Source: Nematostella vectensis
Taxonomy: Eukaryota; Cnidaria; Anthozoa; Actiniaria; Edwardsiidae
NCBI RefSeq assembly: GCF_932526225.1
Contig: NC_064046.1
Span: 62,001 to 126,000, forward strand
Direction of reading: 5' to 3'
Length of the DNA stretch: 64,000 nucleotides
Shown: in pieces, positions 1-9,500 of the stretch
Layout: every line of letters starts with the position of its first letter
How positions within the stretch are numbered: position 1 is the first letter of the stretch
The notes under the pieces: model-generated
The model's input: the letters and a program-made list of their open reading frames with translations, nothing else
What the model was told of the DNA's origin: nothing
The model's database searches: none
Program-made: the position numbers and the translations under genes

Positions 1-743
1 ATGTAATAAGTTATACCCTGGGATGCAAACAGAAGCACCCTTTTCACCCCCACCCCCACCCCCAGCAAAAAAAATATACTTAATTGTTTTTTTACATTCA
101 ATTATTTTATATTTGCCACCTTTTCCTCTTTGATTAACGGGCGTTGCCCCAAATACATTATGAGACGTATGTTTGTAAGCTGATAAAGGACTACGAGAAG
201 CAGACGGGGGTGATCGTCGGCAAAATAGATAACAAATTGGGTGTGGTCAGAGGAATTTTCAATCCTAAGAGATAGGAGAATCGGAAAAACCGTTCAACAT
301 CAACTAAGGGATAGGATTTGGTCGAACTTTATACCCTAAGAGATAGCAGAATCAGAAAAAATCTTTAATACCCCCTAAGGGTAGCAGTTGGCCAAAATTT
401 AATGCTCTAGAATATAGGACGACAGCCCCCTTCAACCCGGGGCAAATAGAGCATCATTTTCTGTAGGTTCATATAGTTTTTAGTTGATTTAAAGAGTTTA
501 CAGCTTTTATTAGGGTCGATGATTGCATGGAAAAATTATGAGTTAGATTTGGTGAATCGACTAGACTTCTCGATGAAAAACTACGGGTAGATAAGTGGAT
601 CAAATGAACGCCGCTACGCTGTAACATGGCAAGAATCTACTAACGGTGGTATTGACTGCAGTGATCCCAAAATAGAACTTAATTTTCTGCTCTAACATGC
701 GGAGATACTTTTTCCTCAAAATGAAACTTTTCGCATAATTGTG
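1..743. other. intergenic, no firm gene
   Basis: AT-rich DNA upstream of the first array. A 45-codon open stretch without a start codon runs from 138 to 275 on the plus strand (contains TGVIVGKIDN, ends NPKR-stop). It reads like protein but has no clear acceptor before it, so it may be a terminal exon, a decayed fragment or chance. Two degenerate copies of a motif like cctaagagatag follow near 264 and 341. Confidence 0.3.
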
Positions 744-1240
744 TAACAACCACTCACTATTCCATGCAAATGCCTTTTTGTATTTCTAATGTGACCTAAA
801 CAACCCCTCACTATTTGATACAAATGCCTTTTTGTATTTCTAATGTGACCTAAACAACCCCTCACTATTTGATACAAATGCCTTTTTGTATTTCTAAAGT
901 GACCTAAACAACCCCTCACTATTTGATACAAATGCCTTTTTGTATTTCTAATGTGACCTAAACAACCCCTCACTATTTGATACAAATGCCTTTTTGTATT
1001 TCTAAAGTGACCTAAACAACCCCTCACTATTTGATACAAATGCCTTTTTGTATTTCTAAAGTGACCTAAACAACCCCTCACTATTTGATACAAATGCCTT
1101 TTTGTATTTCTAAAGTGACCTAAACAACCCCTCACAATTTGATACAAATGCCTTTTTGTATTTCTAAAGTGACCTAAACAACCCCTCACTATTTGATACA
1201 AATGCCTTTTTGTATTTCTAAAGTGACCTAACAGGTACCT
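744..1240. repeat. 54-bp minisatellite, about 9 copies
   Basis: Tandem copies of a 54-bp unit containing acaaatgcctttttgtattt, with few differences between copies (for example aatgtgacc against aaagtgacc). The first copy at 744 is the most diverged. Because 54 is a multiple of three, one minus-strand frame stays open through all copies as an 18-residue repeat; this is not taken as coding. It lies about 230 bp upstream of the first exon of the lectin gene. Confidence 0.95.
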
Positions 1241-1467
1241 TGTTGTTCTGCTAGACGGGTATTTTTATATCTTTGTGTAGAAATCCACGTAACAGTACCA
1301 CCAGCAATCAAATCCTTTGAACCATGAAATGAAAGTGTTGTTTGACGTCCCCCCGAAATACGTTTAATTATTGGACCTCTACCGCTGTTAGGACGTGATT
1401 TTAGATAAAGAATCATTTCTTGAAGGATTACGCTTTTTGTGTAGGGTTCATAAAACACCTTTTTTTG

Positions 1468-4400
1468 ATGTTTAATCAGAGCGTTTTCGTTTTACTTCTG
1501 ATGTTAGCTCTAGCGGCGTGCAAACATGACAAAACCAAGACTTTAAATCACGCGGGAGATGACATGGATCATGTGCGGAGGTCATTCCTCTTGAAGGGAA
1601 AGGTATGAGGTCCATTCCGGATAGCAGATTTTCTCTGTGTCTCTGAGAATTGGTCAAATAATTAAGAGTTAAGACGACGACGACGGCTATGACAACGAGA
1701 TAAAAAAAAAATCCGTTCGTGATTTACGCTTAATTCACAACTATTAGCAATAGAATTGTTGATCACATTTAAAAAAATTATACACTAAGGAACTTTATGA
1801 AACTCTAAGTTTTAGCATCGTTGGGTTGAAAACGCCGGGTTAAGATGTATCGACAGACAGAACCCATTTTCAAGTGCTGTCTATTGAATTTGCTCAACCC
1901 AATTCTATCGCTTTATGCCGTTGCCGTTTGTCGTTGCCGTTATCGTTGTTGTTGTCGTGTCCCACTTATAAACCTTGTTCTCTAGCCATAACTGCACAAA
2001 TACGCATCAATCCAATTTTTTAACTTTTAATCCCATCCTCTTTTTCGCAGTTGTCCTGCCGATACAAAATTTTAAAATTGCCTCAAGTAAACCATAATTT
2101 TCTTTATAACAAAGTCGTAAAGATCAAAAAGTAATAGAATATATAAAATAGATAATGTTTAGAAAAAGCAAACTGTTGTGGACTGTGAATACTTAGATTT
2201 ACTAATCCCTTGCATCATTATTGCAAAATCTGCGTCCTCTTTAGATTAACGCTTTTTAAAGATGATTTTTCTTGAATTCGCAGCCCATAGCGTATTGTCT
2301 TGGGGCACCAGGTCCCCCAGGCCCGCCAGGCCCCCCGGGAAACCAGGGCATACCAGGACGGGACGGGAGAGATGGTCGAGATTGTCCACCATGTAACTGC
2401 GCAAGCCCCGCCCATGTCCCTGCACCAAGTACCCCTGCCACACCCATCACAGAGGAAAAAGAACCCATCGAGATTACCGTGCCGCATCATGCATGCCACC
2501 ATGGGCACCCCTCCCCACCACCTCCCCTCTCGGGGTAAGTGACAAGGACAAGAACTCAACCCTAGCTGTAACCTTTTTTACCTCCTCCCCTCAGGGTAAT
2601 TGAACATGAACTAAGCCCTAGTTCTAACCGCTTTTACCCCCTCCCCTCTCATGGTAAGTGAACATGGACGAGACCCTAGTTCTTATCTTTTTTACCCCCT
2701 CCCCTCCCAGGGTAAGTGAACATGTACTAGACCCTAGCTCTATCCTTTTTTGCTCCCTCCCCTCTCAGGGTAATTGAACATGAACTAAATCCTAGCTCTA
2801 ACCTTTTTTACCTCCTCCCCTCAGGGTAATTAAACATGAACTAAGCCCTAGCTCTAACCGCTTTTACCCCCTCCCCTCTCATGGTAAGTGAACATGGACG
2901 AGACCCTAGTTTTTATCTTTTTTACCCCCTCCCATCCCAGGGTAAGTGAACATGTTCTAGACCCTAGCTCTAACCTTTTTGGCTCCCTCCCCTCTCAGGG
3001 TAATTGAACATGAACTAAGCCCTAGTTCTAATAGGTTTTTCCCCCTCCCCTGACCCTAGCTCTAACCTTTTTTACTCTCTCCCCTCTCGGGATTAATGAG
3101 TAAGGACTAACCCTAGCTTTAAGCCTATTCACCCCCTCCCCTCTCGGTTTAAGTGAACAAGGATTAACCCTACTTCTAGCCCTCTCACCCCCTCCCCTCT
3201 CGGTGTAAGTGAACAAGGATTAACCCTACCTCTAGCCCTCTCACCCCCTCCCCTCTCGGTGTAAGTGAACAAGGATTAACCCTAGCTTTAACCCTATTCA
3301 CCCCTCCCCTCTCGGTGTAAGTGAACAAGGATTTACCCTAGCTTTAACCCTCTTCACCCCCTCCCCTCTCGGTGTAAGTGAACAAGGATTAACCCTAGCT
3401 TTAACCCTCTTCACCCCCTCCCCTCTCGGTGTAAGTCGGTGTAGGTGAACAAGGATTAACCCTAGCTCTAGCCCTCCTCACCCCCTCCCCTCTTGGGTTA
3501 CCTCGCCAGTGTACTCTGCAATAAACAAAACTGAGATTGACATAAATAATTATTTCTATGCGTCTATTTCGTGAATGGTCTTCAGACTTGCAGAACGCCT
3601 TAGTTTCGTCAAGAACTTTATTTGAGTTTACTTGGTTGTCATAGAAACATGATCGCGTAACAATGCCTCAACCAGCGACACCACCTCTCCCCATTGATTT
3701 TAATTCAACGTCTTTTTTTTTCAGACCATAGAATGAACAATAAACAAGTAATACACAAGAAACTAAAACGCAATTTTGATGAAAACTTTTGTAAATACTA
3801 TCGATCACCAATTTCAACGTATGTCTGTATGATAAAAACATAATAAATACAAAAAATTAATATATTAAATTATATTACGATATTAGTCCATGTAATAAAC
3901 GCTCGATATTCAATTCTTTGATACTAAAAACCAACATATTAATGCCGACCTGTCTGGTCTATTTAAAATTGTACCAATAGAATCAAAAAGCCCAAACTGT
4001 CGCGATCTCGTACCAGAACAATGAATAAAATACACCAAAATCTGGCAGAGTCGATTTCCAGATTTTGGTGTATTTTAAAATTGTACCAATATGTAGCAAG
4101 TATATCAAAAGCATCGGGCCTGTTCCCTTACCCTGGGTCTTGGTAGCATGGAAACTCACCCACCACCACCCAACCCCCCCCCCCCCCCCTTGTTTCTGGT
4201 AGCATAGAAACTCACCCACCACCACCCAACCCCCCCCCTTGTTTCTGGTAGCATAGAAACTCACCCACCACCACCCAACCCCCCCCTCCCTTGTTTCTGG
4301 TAGCATGAAAACTCCCTTCATCCACCAGACCCCCAGCTCATGGCATCGGGTCAGCGGCTAGGCCTGGGCAATCATGCGCAGACATCCTGTACCAAAATCC

Positions 4401-7400
4401 TGAAGCAACCTCAGGTACCTACTGGCTGACGAACAGTTACGGAAAACCATATATGGTAAGCTTAATCATGATAATACGTGTGCGCGATCCTCAAAATCAG
4501 ATTGCAACGAAAGAAAGCATTTTAATTGTTGTATAAATAAAAAATATATTATTTTTGTAAGCTTCTGTCCTCAAATTGATGCACAGAAGACTTCACAGCG
4601 ACTGCGTCTTGTTACGTACTTTTTATTAGTTCGTGTCACTCTGTGACGTCATCTGTAATTCTATTAGAGGACATACGCTCGCAAAAGTGAGATCTATTTC
4701 TTAAAACATAACATTCTCTTTCCACAATAGGCTCGTTGCGAGATGCTGCAGTCTACCTGTGGTGGCACAGACGCGGGGGGATGGACACTAGTAGCACGTG
4801 TTGCAGGTCTATCAAAAGACTTCGCGCCCAACAGTCACAATTGGTTCAACCATCACGTGATCAACCTGGGGACATCCGCTGACCTGAACAACCCGTCGTC
4901 CATGAAAAACCCCGGATGGTTCTCCATCACTAGTAACGTACTACGCGTGTGTTATAGCGGGCCTCACAGTCACTGTGCGAACTTCACTCATAACCAAGCA
5001 ACGACACTGGCGCACCTTTTCGGGTCCAAGTTTGCCGTTCAGACGACCGAGATGTACACATTTGAGCAGTTGATGAATCTATTTGGAAAACACTTGGATG
5101 TCACGAATCTCAAGACGGTAAGAATAAAGAATAATGGTTCTCCTTAAACGGAACTTTTGGAAATAAATCAAAACAAGTGGTATGTTAAAAGCCTTTTTAA
5201 AAACAGAGTAGTCGGTGACGCGGTCAGGCCCGTAGCCAGGATTTTTCTTGGGGGGGGGAAGGGGTGTGAAATTCGAAAAAGTGGATAATTTTTTTTCGGG
5301 GGAGGGGGGGTCGGAGGGAGTCATCTGATAAAAATCTGACCATCCGCGAAAAAAAAATATTTTTTATGCCTTTGCAGTATCTCCACGGGACGTTTATTTT
5401 CGGATTTGACTACATACCTGAGTGACCAAGCTTATGCTTTATAGTTTTGTCTACAAATAGTACGTCTATTGAGAACCAAAAGTGGACATTCGGCCGCTGT
5501 GGGGGGGGGGGGAGTTTGTACCCCCCTGGGTGCGGGCCTGGTGGACGTGCTCTTTGTCAAAGGAAGGGAAAATCTTTCAAGGGAAAACTTGGGGGAAGTA
5601 AGAATGGATGGAGATAAATAATTACACCCATGTGTAAAGGGGAACTTTTGTTGTTGTTGGGGTATTATGATGGAGATGTGATTATTTGGCATTTAGGGGC
5701 AAAGATTTGGCTGATGACTCGGGAAGAGGGGTAAGGGGTGTGTGTGTGTGTGGGGGGGGGGTAATTTATTTATTTAGTTTTCCCGCGAAATAGCTTCCTT
5801 GGCATGCATACATCTAGTTTGTCAACAATTCAAACTTTTAAGGCGTTCTCAAATATTTTGGCGCGTTCTCATTTAGCATTTTCTACATAAAAGAGTGCCT
5901 CTTTTCAGAGAACTAGAAAGAAACTACAAAATTGTATTACTTTTGACGGACTAATGTTTGAAGTCACCATATTTAGCTATTTCCAACTTCACTATAAAGA
6001 TAGTTCATGTTTTTAAGGAGTTTTCAGATATTTCAACTGCATATTTTGGCTTTCCGCTATTTTTGTAACAAAGTGTCCTTCCTGTCTAATGCAGAAATTC
6101 TGGAGCAACTTCAGAATACCCGTCCACTGTGGAGCCACGCTACTGCCGTGGTCCGCAGTGAAGCTGTCTTTCTGATTAAGTCACTGCTACCGTGGTCCGC
6201 AGTCCGCGGTCCGCTGTGAAGCCGTCTGTACATATTTATTGAACGAAGTATCAAATAATAACTCTAAGTAATCTAAGTCACTGCTACCGTGGTCCGCGGT
6301 CCGCAGTCCGCTGTGGAACCGTCTGTGCATATTTATTGAACGAAGTATCAAATAATAACTCTAAGTAATCTAAGTCACTGCTACCGCGGTCCGTAGTCCG
6401 CTGTGAAGCCGTCTTTACATATTTATAAAACGAAGTATTAAATTATAAATCTAACTGATAATTCATTGCTACCGTGGTCCGCGGTCCGCGGTCCGCTGTG
6501 GAACCGTCTGTGCATATTTATAGAACGAAGTATTAAATTATAAATCTAACTGATAATTCATCGCTACCGTGGTCCGCGATCCGCAGTGAAGCCGTCTTTG
6601 CATATGGATGAATTAGTAGTCTTTGACTGCGGACCGCGGACTGCGGACCGCGAACCAACATAACATATCCGGTTATAATTTAATTGTGCAATGATGGATA
6701 CTTTATATTGAGTAGTTCTGGACTGCGGACCGCGGACCGATGAAATTTAGAGGCCTTAAAATGTGGACGGGTATTCTGAAGTTTAGCCGAAATTTTATAT
6801 CCCTCAAGAGTGCAGAAATTCTGCATCCCACATCAGTGCAGAAATTCTGCAAAGAAGAAATTCTTTATCTGGTAATTCCCGATCATTGGCATCACTGGAC
6901 AGAAGAAATCGCTTTATTTACTAGCATTCATCTAGATAATAATATTGCAATTCGTCAATTGGTAAGCTAAAGTAGAAAGTGTTGTTTTAGAATTTCTGAA
7001 TTAATTGTTTGTTTTAGAATTTCTGAATTAATTACATGATTAAGATTTACAGCTTTACTAGAAAGAAACATATATTTTTGGGCTTGGTGAATTGGCTGTT
7101 TAATGGAGGGTAATGTATCTTTAGCGCCCGGGGCGCTTATGACTTTGGAGAGCTAATTCTACGAAGAAATTCTGCACCATATACATGCAGAAATTCTGCA
7201 TCCAGAGACATGGGGAAATTCTGCATCCAGAGACATGGTGAAATTCTGCATCGCTTGATATGCAGAAATTCTGCATTCACGTCCTAAACTTGTTTTCTTA
7301 CAACAAATCACGGAGACAGTATTTAAGCCTGATTTTTTTTTGGAATTTCCTCTGCACCAGTCATGTAAAAGGGTCATGAAGTCAAAAACATACTTTTTTT

Positions 7401-8423
7401 TAAATGTCATGCAGGTAAAAAGACATTATTATTTCGTATGGTTTGGATTTTTTGTTTAATTATAACTGAATGATTTGATTACAGGAGAAAACAACGTTAA
7501 TGCGGTAACTTTAATTAGGTTCATCAGTCAAAAATTGTAAAATTAACGTCGTAAGATATGAGAGAATAATAAATGCAGTTAAAATCGACTGGAGCTTGAT
7601 ATGAATCTTTTCTTTTCCCTGATTTTTCCTAAATTTCTCTGTATATTTCGACAATTTTCCCACTTTTTAGAGATTCTTACGGACCTTGGTGAACATGCTT
7701 CCAAGAATAACGCGGTTTTTAACTGCAAATTGCAGCTGTGCAGTCATTTTCATCTAAAAACTACCCAAAAACGCTAAATGAGAACGCGCCAAAATATTTG
7801 AGAACGCCTTTTTATTCAAACCTTTTTATTCAGGTGCGTGCTACTGCTATTGCTGGTCAAAGGGCGCACCCTCCATGCTTGGCTATGTACCAATCAAAAA
7901 TCACCTGTACACACAGCTAAGGCCTAGGGCGTAAGGCACGCCCCTTTTTTAACAAACCCGGCGAAACCCAACACGAAGGAAATTCGAGTTACCAAAGAAA
8001 TCCGACGAATATCTAGATTTCACAAGGGCGCCGTGAAAAAAGTGTGGGGAAGAAAAAGGGGGGAGGGGGAGGAGAGGAGAAAGACGCCTGAAGTGATGTT
8101 GCTTACATATCGCTTCTTTACTTTTTGTTAATTTCTAGCAATGGTGCGGACTCAATCTCGGGAACCTGTGCGACCTTCTCGCAAACCCGAATACTCATCC
8201 GGGAACTCATATTGTACGCATCGGCTGCATCGGAGACACGAGCATTCCCCGAACTGTCTCCGGCTGTAATCCGGACGACTACGCCATCGGTATTGGGGTC
8301 ACAAGCTGCAATAATCCGAACGGATGTCACGGCACGCAAGAGATCACGAAGAGCTTACACTTTAGCTCTTATCCTAGACATTTTGGGGACTATGCTCAGA
8401 CGGCTTACATCTATGTCAAATAG
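1468..8423 (+). CDS. secreted collagen-like/fibrinogen-like (ficolin-type) lectin, 5 exons
   Basis: Exons by splice sites and phase: 1468-1602, 2284-2534, 4362-4455, 4731-5117, 8139-8423 (stop 8421-8423), about 383 aa. Exon 1 encodes a signal peptide (hydrophobic VFVLLLMLALAA). Exon 2 encodes nine Gly-X-Y triplets (GAPGPPGPPGPPGNQ onward), a CPPCNC cluster and a Pro/His linker. Exons 3-5 form a fibrinogen-like domain: CADILYQNPEATSGTYWL, then GGWTLVARV, then a Cys-rich end with GCNPDDYAIGIGVTSCN and a final QTAYIYVK. This is ficolin order; the C-terminal half looks nearer to intelectin-type fibrinogen domains than to vertebrate ficolins. Such proteins are secreted carbohydrate-binding oligomers used in recognition of microbes; the role here is inferred. 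The exon 3 acceptor at 4361 was chosen because it is the one giving the right phase. Introns 2 and 4 are full of repeats. Confidence 0.8.
2507..3500. repeat. splice-donor-containing minisatellite in lectin intron 2
   Basis: About 17 copies of a 57-60-bp unit of the form cccctcccctctcggtgtaa + gtgaacaaggattaacccta. The first copy overlaps the last ~25 bases of lectin exon 2 and its donor (exon end 2534, then gtaagt). Most copies keep a gtaagt or gtaatt motif at the equivalent position. Copies before 3050 diverge more than those after it. Confidence 0.9.
4027..4076. repeat. perfect 19-bp hairpin in lectin intron 2
   Basis: Left arm 4027-4045 (aaaatacaccaaaatctgg) is the exact reverse complement of 4058-4076, with a 12-base loop. 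Short direct repeats (ttaaaattgtaccaat) lie on both sides at about 3963 and 4075, which may be the duplicated target of a small insertion. Confidence 0.85.
4137..4318. repeat. 57-bp tandem repeat, about 3 copies, beside lectin exon 3
   Basis: Copies of ttgtttctggtagcatagaa + actcacccaccaccacccaa followed by poly-C runs of differing length (7 to 18). The array ends about 45 bp before the exon 3 acceptor and supplies C-rich tract in front of it. Confidence 0.9.
5226..5540. mobile_element. G/C-tract MITE, copy 1 (family of three)
   Basis: Ends are inverted: aggcccgtagccagg at the left, ctgggtgcgggcct at the right, each with a long G run just inside. The body matches, in reverse orientation, elements at 40525-40869 and 50920-51173 (shared tctccacgggacgttta-like and ttgagaaccaaaagtgga-like blocks). 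It lies in lectin intron 4. No coding capacity; transposition would need an enzyme from elsewhere. Confidence 0.8.
5840..7810. mobile_element. 2-kb non-autonomous DNA transposon with perfect 38-bp inverted ends
   Basis: 5840-5877 (aaggcgttctcaaatatttt...) and 7773-7810 are exact reverse complements. Both sides are flanked by attcaaac followed by a T-rich run, a possible target-site duplication. No transposase ORF is visible. The inside is built of smaller repeats: the 6161-6605 array, inverted ccgcggtccgc tracts, and several copies of gcagaaattctgc. Confidence 0.75.
6161..6605. repeat. tandem repeat of about 105-115 bp with ccgcggtccgc core
   Basis: Four copies of a unit running from taccgtggtccgcggtccgc through a catatttattgaacgaagta segment. 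The GC-rich core recurs in inverted orientation at about 6625-6655 and 6719-6739 (ggactgcggaccgcggac), so the region can fold back on itself. Inverted arms aacttcagaatacccgtcca (near 6107) and its complement (near 6762) bracket it. Confidence 0.8.
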
Positions 8424-8610
8424 AAAGAACGCTACACAAGAATGGATACTCGGCAAATGGCTTTATCTAAACGGCGTACATCTATGTCAAATAGAAAGAA
8501 CGTTACACAAGAATGGATACTCGGCAAATGACTTTATTTAAACGGCTTACATCCATGTCAAATAGAAAGAACGTTACACAAGAATGGATACTCGGCAAAT
8601 GGCTTTATCT

Positions 8611-9139
8611 AATGCACTAGTCATTTGAAACCCCCACCCCCATGGTCCCGGGGAAGGGTGGGGTTAACGTGGGGATTTTGAGCACTTTTGAACGAGAATC
8701 TGTCCCGAGGGGGTGGGGACAAGCGAATAGTGTCACAAATATCATGTTAGTTTCTGGCTTGAGACTCTTCTGTAGCAAGCAATTCCATGTATCAACATGT
8801 GGCATGCTGCACGGTGACATGTGAAAAAACGAATATTAAAAAAATGCCAGATGAAGATGATTTATTTTTCCATCTTTTTTTGGTGACTGTTATCTTCATA
8901 GTAATTGGTACAAATGTAATCGCTGAAGTGTACTGGTTTTAAAAATAATAAAAAGCTTATTTCTGATGACTTGTTGTCGGGTAGTTGCCTATAGTTTGCA
9001 TCCAAGAGGTAGGAGGATTTAACTGCTTTTTTGTCCCGAGGGGGTGGGGGCTTTTCTCGGTTCTGTACAGGGTCAAAGTCTAGCCCCCCCACCCTTCCCC
9101 GGGACCATGGGGGTGGGGGTTTCAATTGACTAGTGCATT
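8611..9139. mobile_element. 529-bp MITE inserted in the 71-bp array
   Basis: Inverted ends of about 55 bp: aatgcactagtcatttgaaa with cccccacccccatggtcccg at the left and their complement at the right (ends gactagtgcatt). It splits a 71-bp repeat unit, so it is younger than the array. A second internal inverted tract (tgtcccgagggggtgggg) occurs at 8701 and 9033. No ORF of note. Confidence 0.85.
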
Positions 9140-9214
9140 TATGTCAAATAGAAAGAATGCTACACAAGAATGGATACTCGGCAAATGGCTTTATCTAAAC
9201 GGCTTAAAAATCTA

Positions 9215-9381
9215 AAACTTTAGAAGCACACTAGCATACACACATTGGCAACAGTCGGGCCAAGACGGGACGCTAGCACAGTCTATTACCCATGCAGTTC
9301 GGCAACCATGGACAGCTGTTTCGTCCTTATTAGGACTCGTCAGCATGGCATAGCCATGTGTATGCTAGTGTGCTTTTAAAG
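9215..9381. mobile_element. 167-bp MITE inserted in the 71-bp array
   Basis: Inverted ends of about 28 bp: tagaagcacactagcataca at the left, tgtatgctagtgtgctttta at the right. The bases tcta flank both ends and are present once in intact array units, consistent with a 4-bp target duplication. Confidence 0.75.
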
Positions 9382-9500
9382 TCTAGGTCAAATAAAAAGA
9401 CTCTACACAAGAATGGATACTCAGCAATAGGCATTATCTAAACGGCTTACATCTATGTCAAATAGAAAGAACGCTTCACAAGAATGGAAACTCGGCCAAA

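Larger units (their letters stand above)
8402..9500. repeat. 71-bp array that includes the lectin stop codon
   Basis: The unit is the last ~20 coding bases of the lectin gene plus stop (acggcttacatctatgtcaa + atag) followed by aaagaacgctacacaagaat and atactcggcaaatggcttta. Copies start at 8421, 8492 and 8563. The array then continues after two insertions (8611-9139 and 9215-9381) to about 9500. Confidence 0.9.

Noticed and set aside
138-275. 45-codon open stretch with TGVIVGKIDN
   Set aside because: Resembles protein but has no ATG and no acceptor in front; not enough to call an exon.
716-1201. 161-aa minus-strand ORF of 18-residue repeats
   Set aside because: It is the 54-bp array read in one frame; a period divisible by three keeps it open by arithmetic, and no start context or unique flank supports a gene.
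1228-1458. 76-aa minus-strand ORF between the first array and the lectin
   Set aside because: Protein-like in places but no recognised family, and it overlaps the expected 5' region of the lectin gene on the other strand.
2560-3500. Telomere-like aaccctag words
   Set aside because: They recur once per 58-bp unit rather than as uninterrupted ttaggg/ccctaa arrays; the short ccctaaccctaa at 35665 is too brief to be an interstitial telomere.
8125-8541. 138-aa ORF over the lectin last exon
   Set aside because: Another frame of the same DNA gives the fibrinogen C-terminus in phase with exon 4 and with a good acceptor; the longer ORF is a shadow.
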